Assembly (NCBI RefSeq): GCF_900142875.1
Contig: NZ_FRCK01000005.1
Coordinates: 124,001-188,000 of the forward strand
DNA: 64,000 bases
Direction of reading: 5' to 3'
Source of the DNA: Paracoccus solventivorans
Lineage (GTDB): Bacteria; Pseudomonadota; Alphaproteobacteria; Rhodobacterales; Rhodobacteraceae
Within the stretch, counting starts at the first letter, position 1. The number at the start of each line of letters is the position of its first letter. Below the pieces are notes generated by a model that saw only the letters and a program-made list of their open reading frames with translations, was not told where the DNA came from and searched no databases. Position numbers and translations under genes: made by a program. This document shows, one piece after another, positions 54,800 to 64,000 of the stretch.

Positions 54800-57586
54800 T
54801 TGGCCGACACCCCCGAAGACGAGATCCCCACCGATGACCGCGGCAACGGCGCCACCCCGCCCGAGTCCGACGCGCCCGAGCGGGCGGTGATGCCCCATGA
54901 CGGGCCGGTGGTCGATATCGCGCATGAGATGCGCCACGCCTATCTCGACTACGCGATGTCGGTCATCGTCAGCCGCGCCATCCCCGACCTGCGCGACGGG
55001 CTGAAGCCGGTGCACCGCCGCATCCTGTTCGCCATGAACGAGACGAACAACACCCACGACAAGCCCTATCGCAAATCCGCCCGCCCGGTCGGCGACGTGA
55101 TGGGGAAATACCACCCCCACGGCGACGCCGCGATCTACGACGCGCTGGTGCGGATGGCGCAGCCGTTCTCGATGTCGCTGATGCTGCTGGACGGTCAGGG
55201 CAACTTCGGCTCGATGGACGGCGACGGTGCCGCGGCCATGCGCTATACCGAGGTGCGGATGCAGAAGGCCGCCGCCTTCCTGCTGGCCGACATCGACAAG
55301 GATACCGTCGATTTCCAGGACAACTACGACGGCAAGGACCGCGAGCCCACGGTCCTGCCGGCGCGTTTCCCCAACATGCTGGTCAACGGCGCCGGCGGCA
55401 TCGCCGTCGGCATGGCCACCAACATCCCGCCCCACAACCTGGGCGAGGTGATCGACGCCACCCTGGCGCTGATCGAGAACCCCGACCTGCCGACCGAGCG
55501 GCTGATGGAGATCGTGCCCGGCCCGGATTTCCCCACCGGCGGCGTGATCCTGGGCCGCTCGGGCATCCGCAAGGCGTATCTCGAGGGGCGCGGCTCGGTG
55601 GTGCTGCGGGCGCGCACAAGGATCGAGACCGTGCGCGCGGGGCGCGAGGCGATCATCCTCGACGACGTGCCCTATCAGGTGAACAAGGCCACGCTGATCG
55701 AGCGCATCGCCGAGCTGGCCAAGGAAAAGCGCGTCGAGGGCATCGCCCATGTGCAGGACGAATCCGACCGTCAGGGCGTGCGCGTGGTCATCGAGCTCAA
55801 GCGCGACGCCACCGCCGAGGTGGTGCTGAACCAGCTGTTCCGCTTTACCCCGATGCAGTCCAGCTTTGGCTGCAACATGCTGGCGCTGAACGGCGGCCGC
55901 CCGGAACTGCTGACCCTGCGCGACTTCCTGAGCCATTTCATCACCTTCCGCGAAGAAGTTGTCGCCCGCCGCACCGCCTATGAGCTGCGCCGCGCCCGCG
56001 AACGCAGCCATGTGCTGTGCGGGCTGGCGGTCGCGGTGTCGAACGTGGACGAGGTGGTGGCGACGATCCGCGCGTCCAAGGACGCGGCCGAGGCGCGCGA
56101 GCGGCTGATGCAGCGGCGCTGGCCGGCGCATGAGATCCTCGAATACCTGCGGCTGATCGACGACCCGCTGCACCCGGTCAACGACGACGGCACCTACAAC
56201 CTGTCCGAAACCCAGGCCCGCGCCATTCTGGAACTGCGCCTGCAGCGCCTGACCCAGCTGGGCGTGCAGGAGGTTACCGACGAGCTGCAGACGCTGGCCG
56301 ACGCGATCCGCGACTATCTGGCGATCCTGGCCAGCCGGCAGCGGGTGCTGGACATCATCGCGGACGAGCTGCGCGAGGTGCGCGAGCTCTTCGCCGTGCC
56401 GCGCCGGACCGAGATCGTGGATTGGGCCGGCGATCTCGACGACGAGGACCTGATCGAGCGCGAGGACATGGTGGTCACCATCACCTCGGGCGGCTATGTC
56501 AAGCGCACCGCGCTGTCCGAGTTCCGCAGCCAGCGCCGCGGCGGCAAGGGCCTGTCCTCGATGGCGACCAAGGACGACGACGTGGTCACCACGCTGTTCG
56601 TCGCCAACACCCATACCGAGCTGCTGTTTTTCACCACCGAGGGCATGGTCTACCGGCTGAAGACCTGGCGGCTGCCGCTGGGCGGGCGCACCGCGCGCGG
56701 CAAGGCGCTGGTCAACATCCTGCCGATCGACGGCGGCACCTCGATCGCGGCGCTGATGCCGGTGGACGTGCCCGAGGACGAATGGGATTCGCTGCAGGTG
56801 GTGTTCGCCACCTCGGCCGGCGACGTGCGCCGCAACGCGCTGTCGGATTTCACCAACATCATGCGCAACGGCAAGATCGCGATGAAGCTGCCCGAAGGGG
56901 TCAGCCTGGTCGACGCCCGCATCGCCGATGAAAACGACGACGTGATGCTGGTCACCGCCATGGGCCGGGCGATCCGCTTCCCCGCCACCGACGTGCGCAT
57001 CTTCAAGGGCCGCGATTCGACCGGGGTGCGCGGGATCCGGCTGGCGCCGGGCGACAGCGTGGTCTCGATGTCGGTGATCCGGCATTTCGAGGCCACCCCC
57101 GAGGAACGCGCCGCCTATATCAAGATGCGCCGCGCGGTCGAGGGCGCGCTGGACGACGGCGCCGAACCCGACGAGGACGAAGCGGTGGCCGAGGCCGCGC
57201 TGAGCCAGGAACGCTACGCCGAGATGTCGGCGGCTGAAGACCTGATCCTGACCGTGACCGCGCGCGGCTACGGCAAGCTGTCCTCGGCCCACGACTATCC
57301 GGTGCGCGGCCGCGGCGGCCAGGGGGTGATGGCGATGGACCGCGCCATGCGCGGCGGCCCGCTGGTGGCCAGCTTCCCGGTGACGCTGGACGACCAGATC
57401 ATGCTGGCGACCTCGACCGGGCAGTCGATCCGGGTACCGGTCGAGGGGATCAGCTTCCGCTCGCGCTCGGCCGGCGGCGTGCGGGTGCTGAACGCCGCCG
57501 AGGGCGAAGAGGTGGTCACCGTCGCCCGCGTCGCCGACCAGGAAAACGGCGATAATGGCGAGCCCGAAGGCGAGGGCGAGGAATAG
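54800..57586 (+). CDS. gyrA: DNA gyrase subunit A
   Basis: A 928-residue subunit that cuts and rejoins DNA to introduce negative supercoils. The catalytic Tyr149 is in [10 protein letters not shown]; the C-terminal domain with repeated beta-pinwheel blades and the GyrA-box-like QRRGGKG follows. I chose the TTG at 54800 because GAGG stands eight bases before it; the next ATG, at residue 31, is close to the conserved core and also possible. In the quinolone-binding helix the residue that equals E. coli Ser83 is Ala110 ([11 protein letters not shown]). Confidence 0.95.
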   Translation: MADTPEDEIPTDDRGNGATPPESDAPERAVMPHDGPVVDIAHEMRHAYLDYAMSVIVSRAIPDLRDGLKPVHRRILFAMNETNNTHDKPYRKSARPVGDVMGKYHPHGDAAIYDALVRMAQPFSMSLMLLDGQGNFGSMDGDGAAAMRYTEVRMQKAAAFLLADIDKDTVDFQDNYDGKDREPTVLPARFPNMLVNGAGGIAVGMATNIPPHNLGEVIDATLALIENPDLPTERLMEIVPGPDFPTGGVILGRSGIRKAYLEGRGSVVLRARTRIETVRAGREAIILDDVPYQVNKATLIERIAELAKEKRVEGIAHVQDESDRQGVRVVIELKRDATAEVVLNQLFRFTPMQSSFGCNMLALNGGRPELLTLRDFLSHFITFREEVVARRTAYELRRARERSHVLCGLAVAVSNVDEVVATIRASKDAAEARERLMQRRWPAHEILEYLRLIDDPLHPVNDDGTYNLSETQARAILELRLQRLTQLGVQEVTDELQTLADAIRDYLAILASRQRVLDIIADELREVRELFAVPRRTEIVDWAGDLDDEDLIEREDMVVTITSGGYVKRTALSEFRSQRRGGKGLSSMATKDDDVVTTLFVANTHTELLFFTTEGMVYRLKTWRLPLGGRTARGKALVNILPIDGGTSIAALMPVDVPEDEWDSLQVVFATSAGDVRRNALSDFTNIMRNGKIAMKLPEGVSLVDARIADENDDVMLVTAMGRAIRFPATDVRIFKGRDSTGVRGIRLAPGDSVVSMSVIRHFEATPEERAAYIKMRRAVEGALDDGAEPDEDEAVAEAALSQERYAEMSAAEDLILTVTARGYGKLSSAHDYPVRGRGGQGVMAMDRAMRGGPLVASFPVTLDDQIMLATSTGQSIRVPVEGISFRSRSAGGVRVLNAAEGEEVVTVARVADQENGDNGEPEGEGEE

Positions 57587-57722
57587 GACCACGGCCGGCG
57601 GTCAGCGCCGCCGCGCCCTTCCGAACCCTCTGCGCCAGGCGGACAGGCCCCCCACCCACGGGGGGACCATAGGCGCCGTTCCCCTCCGCACCGGCTGCGG
57701 GACCGGGCCGCTGCGGCCTCGT

Positions 57723-57784
57723 TCTTCATCATCCAAATATCCCCGGGTGAGCGCCGCAGGCGCGAGGGGCGGAGCCCCTGCCCC
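57723..57784 (-). repeat. Short interspersed element between gyrA and a convergent glycosyltransferase
   Basis: On the minus strand GGGGCAGGGGCTCCGCCCCT, then GCGCCTGCGGCGC and CCCGGGGATATTTGGATGAT followed by GAAGA. It begins a few bases after the glycosyltransferase stop, as expected for a 3'-end element. The rest of 57587-57722 shows no feature. Confidence 0.65.
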
Positions 57785-57788
57785 GAAG

Positions 57789-58999
57789 CTAGCCGAAGCC
57801 CTCCACCCACGCGATCTGCCGGGGCAGGCTGTGGCGGTGCAGGTCGTAGCCGTCGAGGATCGCCTGCCGCGCCGCCGTCCCCAGCCGGGCGGCCTCGGGG
57901 TCGCCGCTCAGCGCGCGGATCAGCGCCGACTCCAGCGCCTCGCGGTCGTGGAAGGGCACCAGCCGCCCCTGTTCGCCGTCGCGGATCAGCTCGCGCACCG
58001 GCTCGGTGTCCGAGGCGACGATCTGGGCGCCCGCCGCCATCGCCTCGGTCAGCGACCAGCTGAGCACGAAGGGATAGGTCAGGTAGCAATGCACCCGCGC
58101 AAGCTGCAGCAGCGACAGGTAATCCGCATAAGCCACGCGGCCCAGGAAATGCACGCGGTCCGCCGGCAGGCGGTCGCCCAGCTCGGCCAGCAGCTTCTGT
58201 TTCCAGCTGGCGGCGTCGCGGGGCTTGCCGCCGTAGCTGGTGCCCTCGGCGCCGATCAGCACCGCCTGCGCGTGCGGACGTTCAGCCAGCACCCGGGGCA
58301 GCGCCCGCATCAGCATGTGAAACCCGCGGTAGGGCTCCAGCGAGCGCGAGACATAGGACAGCACCTCATCCCCCGCCCGCAGCAGCTGCCCGTCCGGAAG
58401 GGTCAGGGTGGCGGCGGGGTCGGGGCGGACCCGGGCGGTGTCGATGCCGTCGTGGATCACGGTCAGCTTGGCGCGCAGTTCGGGCGGGAAGCTGTCGGCC
58501 TGATAGCGGGTCGGGGTCAGCCCGGCATCGGCCTGCACCAGCCCCTGGATCAGATGCGCCGAGCGCGCGACGGTGCGGATGCGGGCCTGGTCGCTGTCGG
58601 GGGCGATCTCGGGGTCGAAGCCCACGTCCTGGCCGCGGGTGCGATACATCAGCTCGGCATAGACCAGCAGCTTGGCGTCGGGCCAGATCTCGCGCAGGAA
58701 CAGCGTCTCGCCCCAGCCGGAGTGGCCGAGGATCAGGTCGGGGCTGTAGCCGTGGCGGTCGCGCAGGGCGCGCGCGGCCCGCGCCGCCTGCCAGCCCCGC
58801 TGCGCCATGTCGGAATAGGCGCGACCCAGCGGGTGGCCGCCCGGGACCGGCGCGGGGCTGGCGTATTTCACCACCCGGACCGGCGAGGGGCGCTCGTTCC
58901 TGGCATCGGTCAGCGCCAGCACCTGATGCCCCCGCGCCGCCAGCGCCGGGGCCAGATGCGGGAACTGGCCGGGGAAGTTCTGGTGGACGAAGAGGATCT

Positions 59000-59003
<4 letters not shown>
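57789..59003 (-). CDS. Group 4 glycosyltransferase (GT-B fold)
   Basis: A 404-residue cytosolic glycosyltransferase. It begins MKILFVHQNFPGQFPHLAPAL, has GHSGWGETLFL, YVSRSLEPYRGFHML (donor domain start) and the nucleotide-sugar motif FVLSWSLTEAMAAGAQIVASDTEPVREL with the conserved Glu. It could act on a surface polysaccharide or lipid; no biosynthetic partners are near. Its ATG overlaps the yejF stop by four bases, so it is translated with the transporter. Confidence 0.85.
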
Positions 59004-60711
<1,708 letters not shown>

Positions 60712-60715
<4 letters not shown>

Positions 60716-61815
60716 CGAAAGGTCTTTCGGGGGTCGAAGGCGTCGCGGATGCCTTCGAAGATGAACACCAGCAGCGACAGCATGATGGCAAAGGTGAAGA
60801 AGGCGGCAAAGCCCAGCCATGGCGCCTGCAGGTTCTGTTTCGCCTGCAGCGCCAGTTCCCCAAGGCTGGGGGCCGAGGCCGGCAGCCCGTAGCCCAGATA
60901 GTCGAGCGCGGCGAGGCTGGAGATGGTGCCGGTGACCACGAACGGCAGCATGGTCAGCGTGGCCACCATCGCGTTGGGCAGGATGTGGCGGAACATGATG
61001 GTGCGGTCGCGCACCCCCAGCGCGCGGGCGGCGCGGACGTATTCGAAGTTGCGGGCGCGCAGGAACTCGGCGCGCACCACGCCGACCAGCGCCGGCCAGC
61101 CGAACAGGATCGACACGAACACCAAGAGCCAGAAGCTGCGCCCGAGGATCGCGAACAGGATGATGATGACGTAAAGCGAGGGGGTAGAGCCCCAGATCTC
61201 CAGCAGCCGCTGGAACACCAGATCGGTGCGGCCGCCGAAATACCCCTGCACGGCGCCTGCCGCGATGCCGAGCGCCGAGGCGACCAAGGTCACGATCAGC
61301 GTGAACAGGATCGACAGGCGGAAGCCGTAGATCACCCGCGCCGCCACGTCACGGGCGGTGTCGTCGGTGCCCAGCCAATGCGCCGCATCGGGGGCCGAGG
61401 GCGCGGTACCGACGTTGTTGATAGTGCGGTAGTGATAGGGGATCGGCGGCCAGATCGTCCAGCCGCGGTGGATGTCCTCGCCGTTGACGAAGCCGGTTCG
61501 GGCCTGGGCGATGGTCGCCTCGGGCTCGTCCCAGCATTCCTCGCGCCCGCCCGAGACGATCAGGCACTCGACCGAGGGGTCGGTATAATTCGCCTCGGTC
61601 CTGAAATCGCCGCCGAAGGTGGTTTCGGGGTAGAAGCGATAGGCGGGGAAATACAGTTCCCCCCGATAGCTGGCGACGATGGGCTTGTCGTTGGCGATGA
61701 TTTCCGCAAACAGCGACAGCACGAACAGCGCCGAGAACAGCAGCAGCGACCAGAAGGCGCGGCGGTTGCGGCGGAAGCTGCGCCAGCGGCGGCGGTTGAG
61801 GGGCGACAGCTTCAT
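60712..61815 (-). CDS. yejE: YejE-like peptide ABC transporter permease
   Basis: A 367-residue inner-membrane permease of the DppC type. A first helix ([21 protein letters not shown]) is followed by a large periplasmic part with paired cysteines ([18 protein letters not shown]) and then five helices with the ABC loop [25 protein letters not shown]. This YejE layout differs from ordinary DppC by the long periplasmic insert. It overlaps yejB and yejF by four bases on each side. Confidence 0.92.
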
Positions 61816-62891
61816 CCGGCGCGGCTTTCAAAGTCGATGCGCGGATCGACCAGCACATAGGTCAGGTCCGACAGGATCCCGACCAGCAAGCCGAGCAGCC
61901 CGAACACGTAAAGCGTGCCGAAGATCACCGGATAGTCGCGCTGCACCGCGGCCTCGAACCCCAGCCGGCCGAGGCCGTCCAGCGAAAAGATCGTTTCGAT
62001 CAGGATCGAGCTGCCGAAGAACACCCCCAGGAACAGCGACGGGAACCCGGCGATCACGATCAGCATGGCGTTGCGGAACACATGCCCGTAAAGCACCCGG
62101 CCTTCCGTCAGCCCCTTGGCGCGGGCGGTGATCACATATTGCTTGTTGATCTCGTCCAGGAAGCTGTTCTTGGTCAGCAGGGTCAGCGTGGCAAAGCTGG
62201 AGATGGTCGAGGCCGCCACCGGCAGCGTGATGTGCCACAGATAGTCCTTGACCTTGCCCCACAGGCTCAGGTCGGCGAAATTGTCGCTGGTCAGGCCGCG
62301 CAGCGGGAAGATCTGCCAGTAGCTGCCGCCGGCGAACAGCACCATCAGCAGTACCGCGAACAGGAACCCCGGGATCGCATAGCCGATGATGATCGCGGTC
62401 GAGGTCCAGGTGTCGAAGCTGGTGCCGTCGCGCACCGCCTTGCGGATGCCCAGCGGGATCGAGATCAGATAGGCCAGCAGCGTCGACCACAACCCCAGGG
62501 TGATCGAAACCGGCATCTTCTCGATCACCAGATCCACCACCGAGATCGAGCGGAACCAGCTTTGCCCAAAGTCGAAGCGCAGGTAGTTGCCCAGCATGGT
62601 CAGGAAGCGCTGCACCGGCGGCTTGTCGAAACCGAACTCGCGTTCCAGCTCGGCGATGAACTCGGGCGGCAGGCCTTGCGCGCCGGCATAGCGTTCGGTC
62701 CCGCCCGCGCCCTGCCCGGCGTCGCCGCCGCCGGCGATGTTGCGGAACACGTCGCCTTCGCCCTGCACCCGGGCCACGATCTGCTCGATCGGGCCGCCGG
62801 GGACGAATTGCGTCAGGGTGAAGTTGACCAGCATGATCCCGACCAGCGTCGGGACGATCAGCAGCAGCCGCCGCAGAAGATATGCGCCCAT
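61812..62891 (-). CDS. yejB: YejB-like peptide ABC transporter permease
   Basis: A 359-residue inner-membrane permease of the DppB type. It begins with [34 protein letters not shown] and contains the typical [21 protein letters not shown] and [26 protein letters not shown] periplasmic insert of about 60 residues follows the first helix, as usual for YejB. It is 31 bp after yejA and coupled to yejE. Confidence 0.93.
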   Translation of the reverse strand: MGAYLLRRLLLIVPTLVGIMLVNFTLTQFVPGGPIEQIVARVQGEGDVFRNIAGGGDAGQGAGGTERYAGAQGLPPEFIAELEREFGFDKPPVQRFLTMLGNYLRFDFGQSWFRSISVVDLVIEKMPVSITLGLWSTLLAYLISIPLGIRKAVRDGTSFDTWTSTAIIIGYAIPGFLFAVLLMVLFAGGSYWQIFPLRGLTSDNFADLSLWGKVKDYLWHITLPVAASTISSFATLTLLTKNSFLDEINKQYVITARAKGLTEGRVLYGHVFRNAMLIVIAGFPSLFLGVFFGSSILIETIFSLDGLGRLGFEAAVQRDYPVIFGTLYVFGLLGLLVGILSDLTYVLVDPRIDFESRAG

Positions 62892-62922
62892 TCGGTCGTT
62901 CCTGCGCCCCGTGCCTGGCCGG

Positions 62923-64000
62923 TTAGCGGATCGCCCCGGCTTTCTTCAGCGTTTCCGCCTTATCCGCGTCGAACCACCAGAAATCAAGCTCGCCCAGGGC
63001 ATAGGGGGGCAGTTCGTCGGGGTGGCCGAACAGGTCCCAATAGGCGACGGTGTGCTTGCCCTTGAACCACTGCGGTACCCAGAAATGCAGCGCCCGCAGC
63101 ACCCGGTCCAGCGCGTGGACGCTGGTGGTCAGCTCGTCCTGCGTGGTGGCCGATTCCACCCGCGCGATCAGCGCATCCACCGCCGGATTGGCCAGCCCCA
63201 TGGCGTTGAACACATCCCCGGTCGAGCCCGAGCCGAAATATTGCTGCAACCCCGAGCCGGGGATCGGGTCCTGCCCCAGATGCGCGGTCAGCACGTCGAA
63301 ATCATGGTTGCGGCGGCGATCCTCGAGCTGGGCGTCGTCCACCCGCTCGTTGACGGCATCCACCCCGATGGCGCGCAGGTTTTCCACCCAGGGGTTGATC
63401 ACCCGGTCGAAGGTCTGGGAATCGTTGAGGATCTGCACCCGCAGCGGATGCCCCTGATCGTTGCGGCGCAGCCCGTCGCGGCTGCCCTCGGGGATGGTCC
63501 AGCCGGCCTCGTCCAGCAGTGCGGCGGCGCGGCGCAGGTTGCCGCGGTCGCGCTGCCGCTCGCCGCTGACCGGGGGCAGCGCGGCGGGTTCGGTGAACAC
63601 CGTCTCGGGCAGCTCGGCGCGCAAGGGCTCGAGCAGCGCCAGCTCGGCCGCGCCGGGCAGGCCGGTGGCGGCCAGCTCGCTGTTGTCCCAGAAGCTTTTC
63701 ACCCGTTCGTAGAGCCCATAGAACAGCGTCGCGTTCGACCATTCGAAGTTGAAGGCCAGCCCGATCGCCTCGCGCACCCGCACGTCCTGGAACTGCGGCC
63801 GCCGCAGGTTGATCGCCCAAGCCTGGCCGTTGGCGATATTGCCATCGTGCAGCTCTTCTTTCCTTACCCAGCCGTTGCGGAAAGCGGGAAAATCATAGCG
63901 CGTCGCCCAGTGGATCGAGGAGGCCTCGTTGCGGAAGGTGTACTCGCCGGCCTTGAACGCCTCGAAGGCCGAATCGTAGTCGCCGAAGTATTCGATGCGG
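62923..64000 (-). CDS. yejA: YejA-like peptide-binding protein (5' end outside the window)
   Basis: The last 359 residues of a family 5 solute-binding protein; the frame is open to the right edge, so the signal peptide and start are missing. It shows [24 protein letters not shown], a hallmark of the family, and the C-terminal [21 protein letters not shown], typical of YejA. It should deliver peptides in the periplasm to YejBE. It is the first visible gene of yejA-yejB-yejE-yejF-glycosyltransferase. Confidence 0.92.
   Translation of the reverse strand, partial: RIEYFGDYDSAFEAFKAGEYTFRNEASSIHWATRYDFPAFRNGWVRKEELHDGNIANGQAWAINLRRPQFQDVRVREAIGLAFNFEWSNATLFYGLYERVKSFWDNSELAATGLPGAAELALLEPLRAELPETVFTEPAALPPVSGERQRDRGNLRRAAALLDEAGWTIPEGSRDGLRRNDQGHPLRVQILNDSQTFDRVINPWVENLRAIGVDAVNERVDDAQLEDRRRNHDFDVLTAHLGQDPIPGSGLQQYFGSGSTGDVFNAMGLANPAVDALIARVESATTQDELTTSVHALDRVLRALHFWVPQWFKGKHTVAYWDLFGHPDELPPYALGELDFWWFDADKAETLKKAGAIR

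Noticed and set aside
54173..57592. An 1139-codon minus-strand open frame opposite gyrA
   Set aside because: It is the mirror of the gyrA codon pattern and shows no recognisable motif.

Overview
The window reads as a chromosomal segment of a very GC-rich alphaproteobacterium, most likely a Rhodobacterales member close to Paracoccus/Rhodobacter. I base this on the fused ispDF gene, the hflKC-degP and rpiA-gor pairs, a short-type prolyl-tRNA synthetase, HrcA/CIRCE control of groESL, the IalB-family protein and the large number of ATGA/GTGA gene overlaps. This is inference from gene content and composition; no database was searched. I see no rRNA, tRNA, CRISPR array, phage, transposase or integrase. 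Almost every gene belongs to a recognisable housekeeping family.

Layout. 0.4-8 kb: an IalB-family exported protein, then (minus strand) the periplasmic protease DegP, the membrane protease regulators HflC/HflK, glutathione reductase and ribose-5-phosphate isomerase. 8-16 kb: ispDF-pgpA-cinA (plus), a lower-GC HARE-HTH/GIY-YIG nuclease-like gene that looks acquired, then a minus-strand run ltaE-ycgN-ribF-maoC-HAD-ppaC. 16-27 kb: a TraB/GumN protein with an NTF2-like partner, the CIRCE-controlled groESL operon, an NTF2-like protein, a LysE exporter, the polyphosphate pair ppx/ppk, and hda with an AI-2E-type permease. 27-41 kb: proS, a universal stress protein and a ribokinase, followed by a purine-catabolism region (allA, uraH, puuD, a LysR regulator, xdhABC, guaD) and a glutamate dehydrogenase. 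Together these could take guanine to xanthine, urate and 5-hydroxyisourate and on towards ureide. The OHCU decarboxylase and allantoin/allantoate steps are not in the window.

41.5-49.2 kb is a ten-gene thiamin operon under one TPP riboswitch: thiD-thiO-thiS-thiG-thiE-thiF-thiY-tenA-thiZ-thiX. It combines thiazole synthesis, the coupling step, and uptake and salvage of thiamin breakdown pyrimidines. 49-64 kb: a CbiX-like chelatase and a DUF4202 protein, a sulfotransferase-like protein, a RatA/COQ10-like protein, a small membrane protein, a tandem-repeat block, the zinc peptidase YpfJ, DedA, DsbB, GyrA, a glycosyltransferase, and the yejABEF peptide ABC transporter, whose binding protein runs off the right edge.

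The most unusual signal is a family of interspersed palindromic elements scattered between genes, with a core GGGATATTT followed by GACAGAAGATG or GATGAAGA and flanked by GC-rich hairpins. In at least two cases (ThiE and YejF), and probably also in ThiF and ThiZ, a copy sits inside the N-terminal coding region. The ThiE and YejF copies are read in the same frame and give almost the same peptide. A longer repeat of about 120 bp that ends in the same core is also present in several copies.
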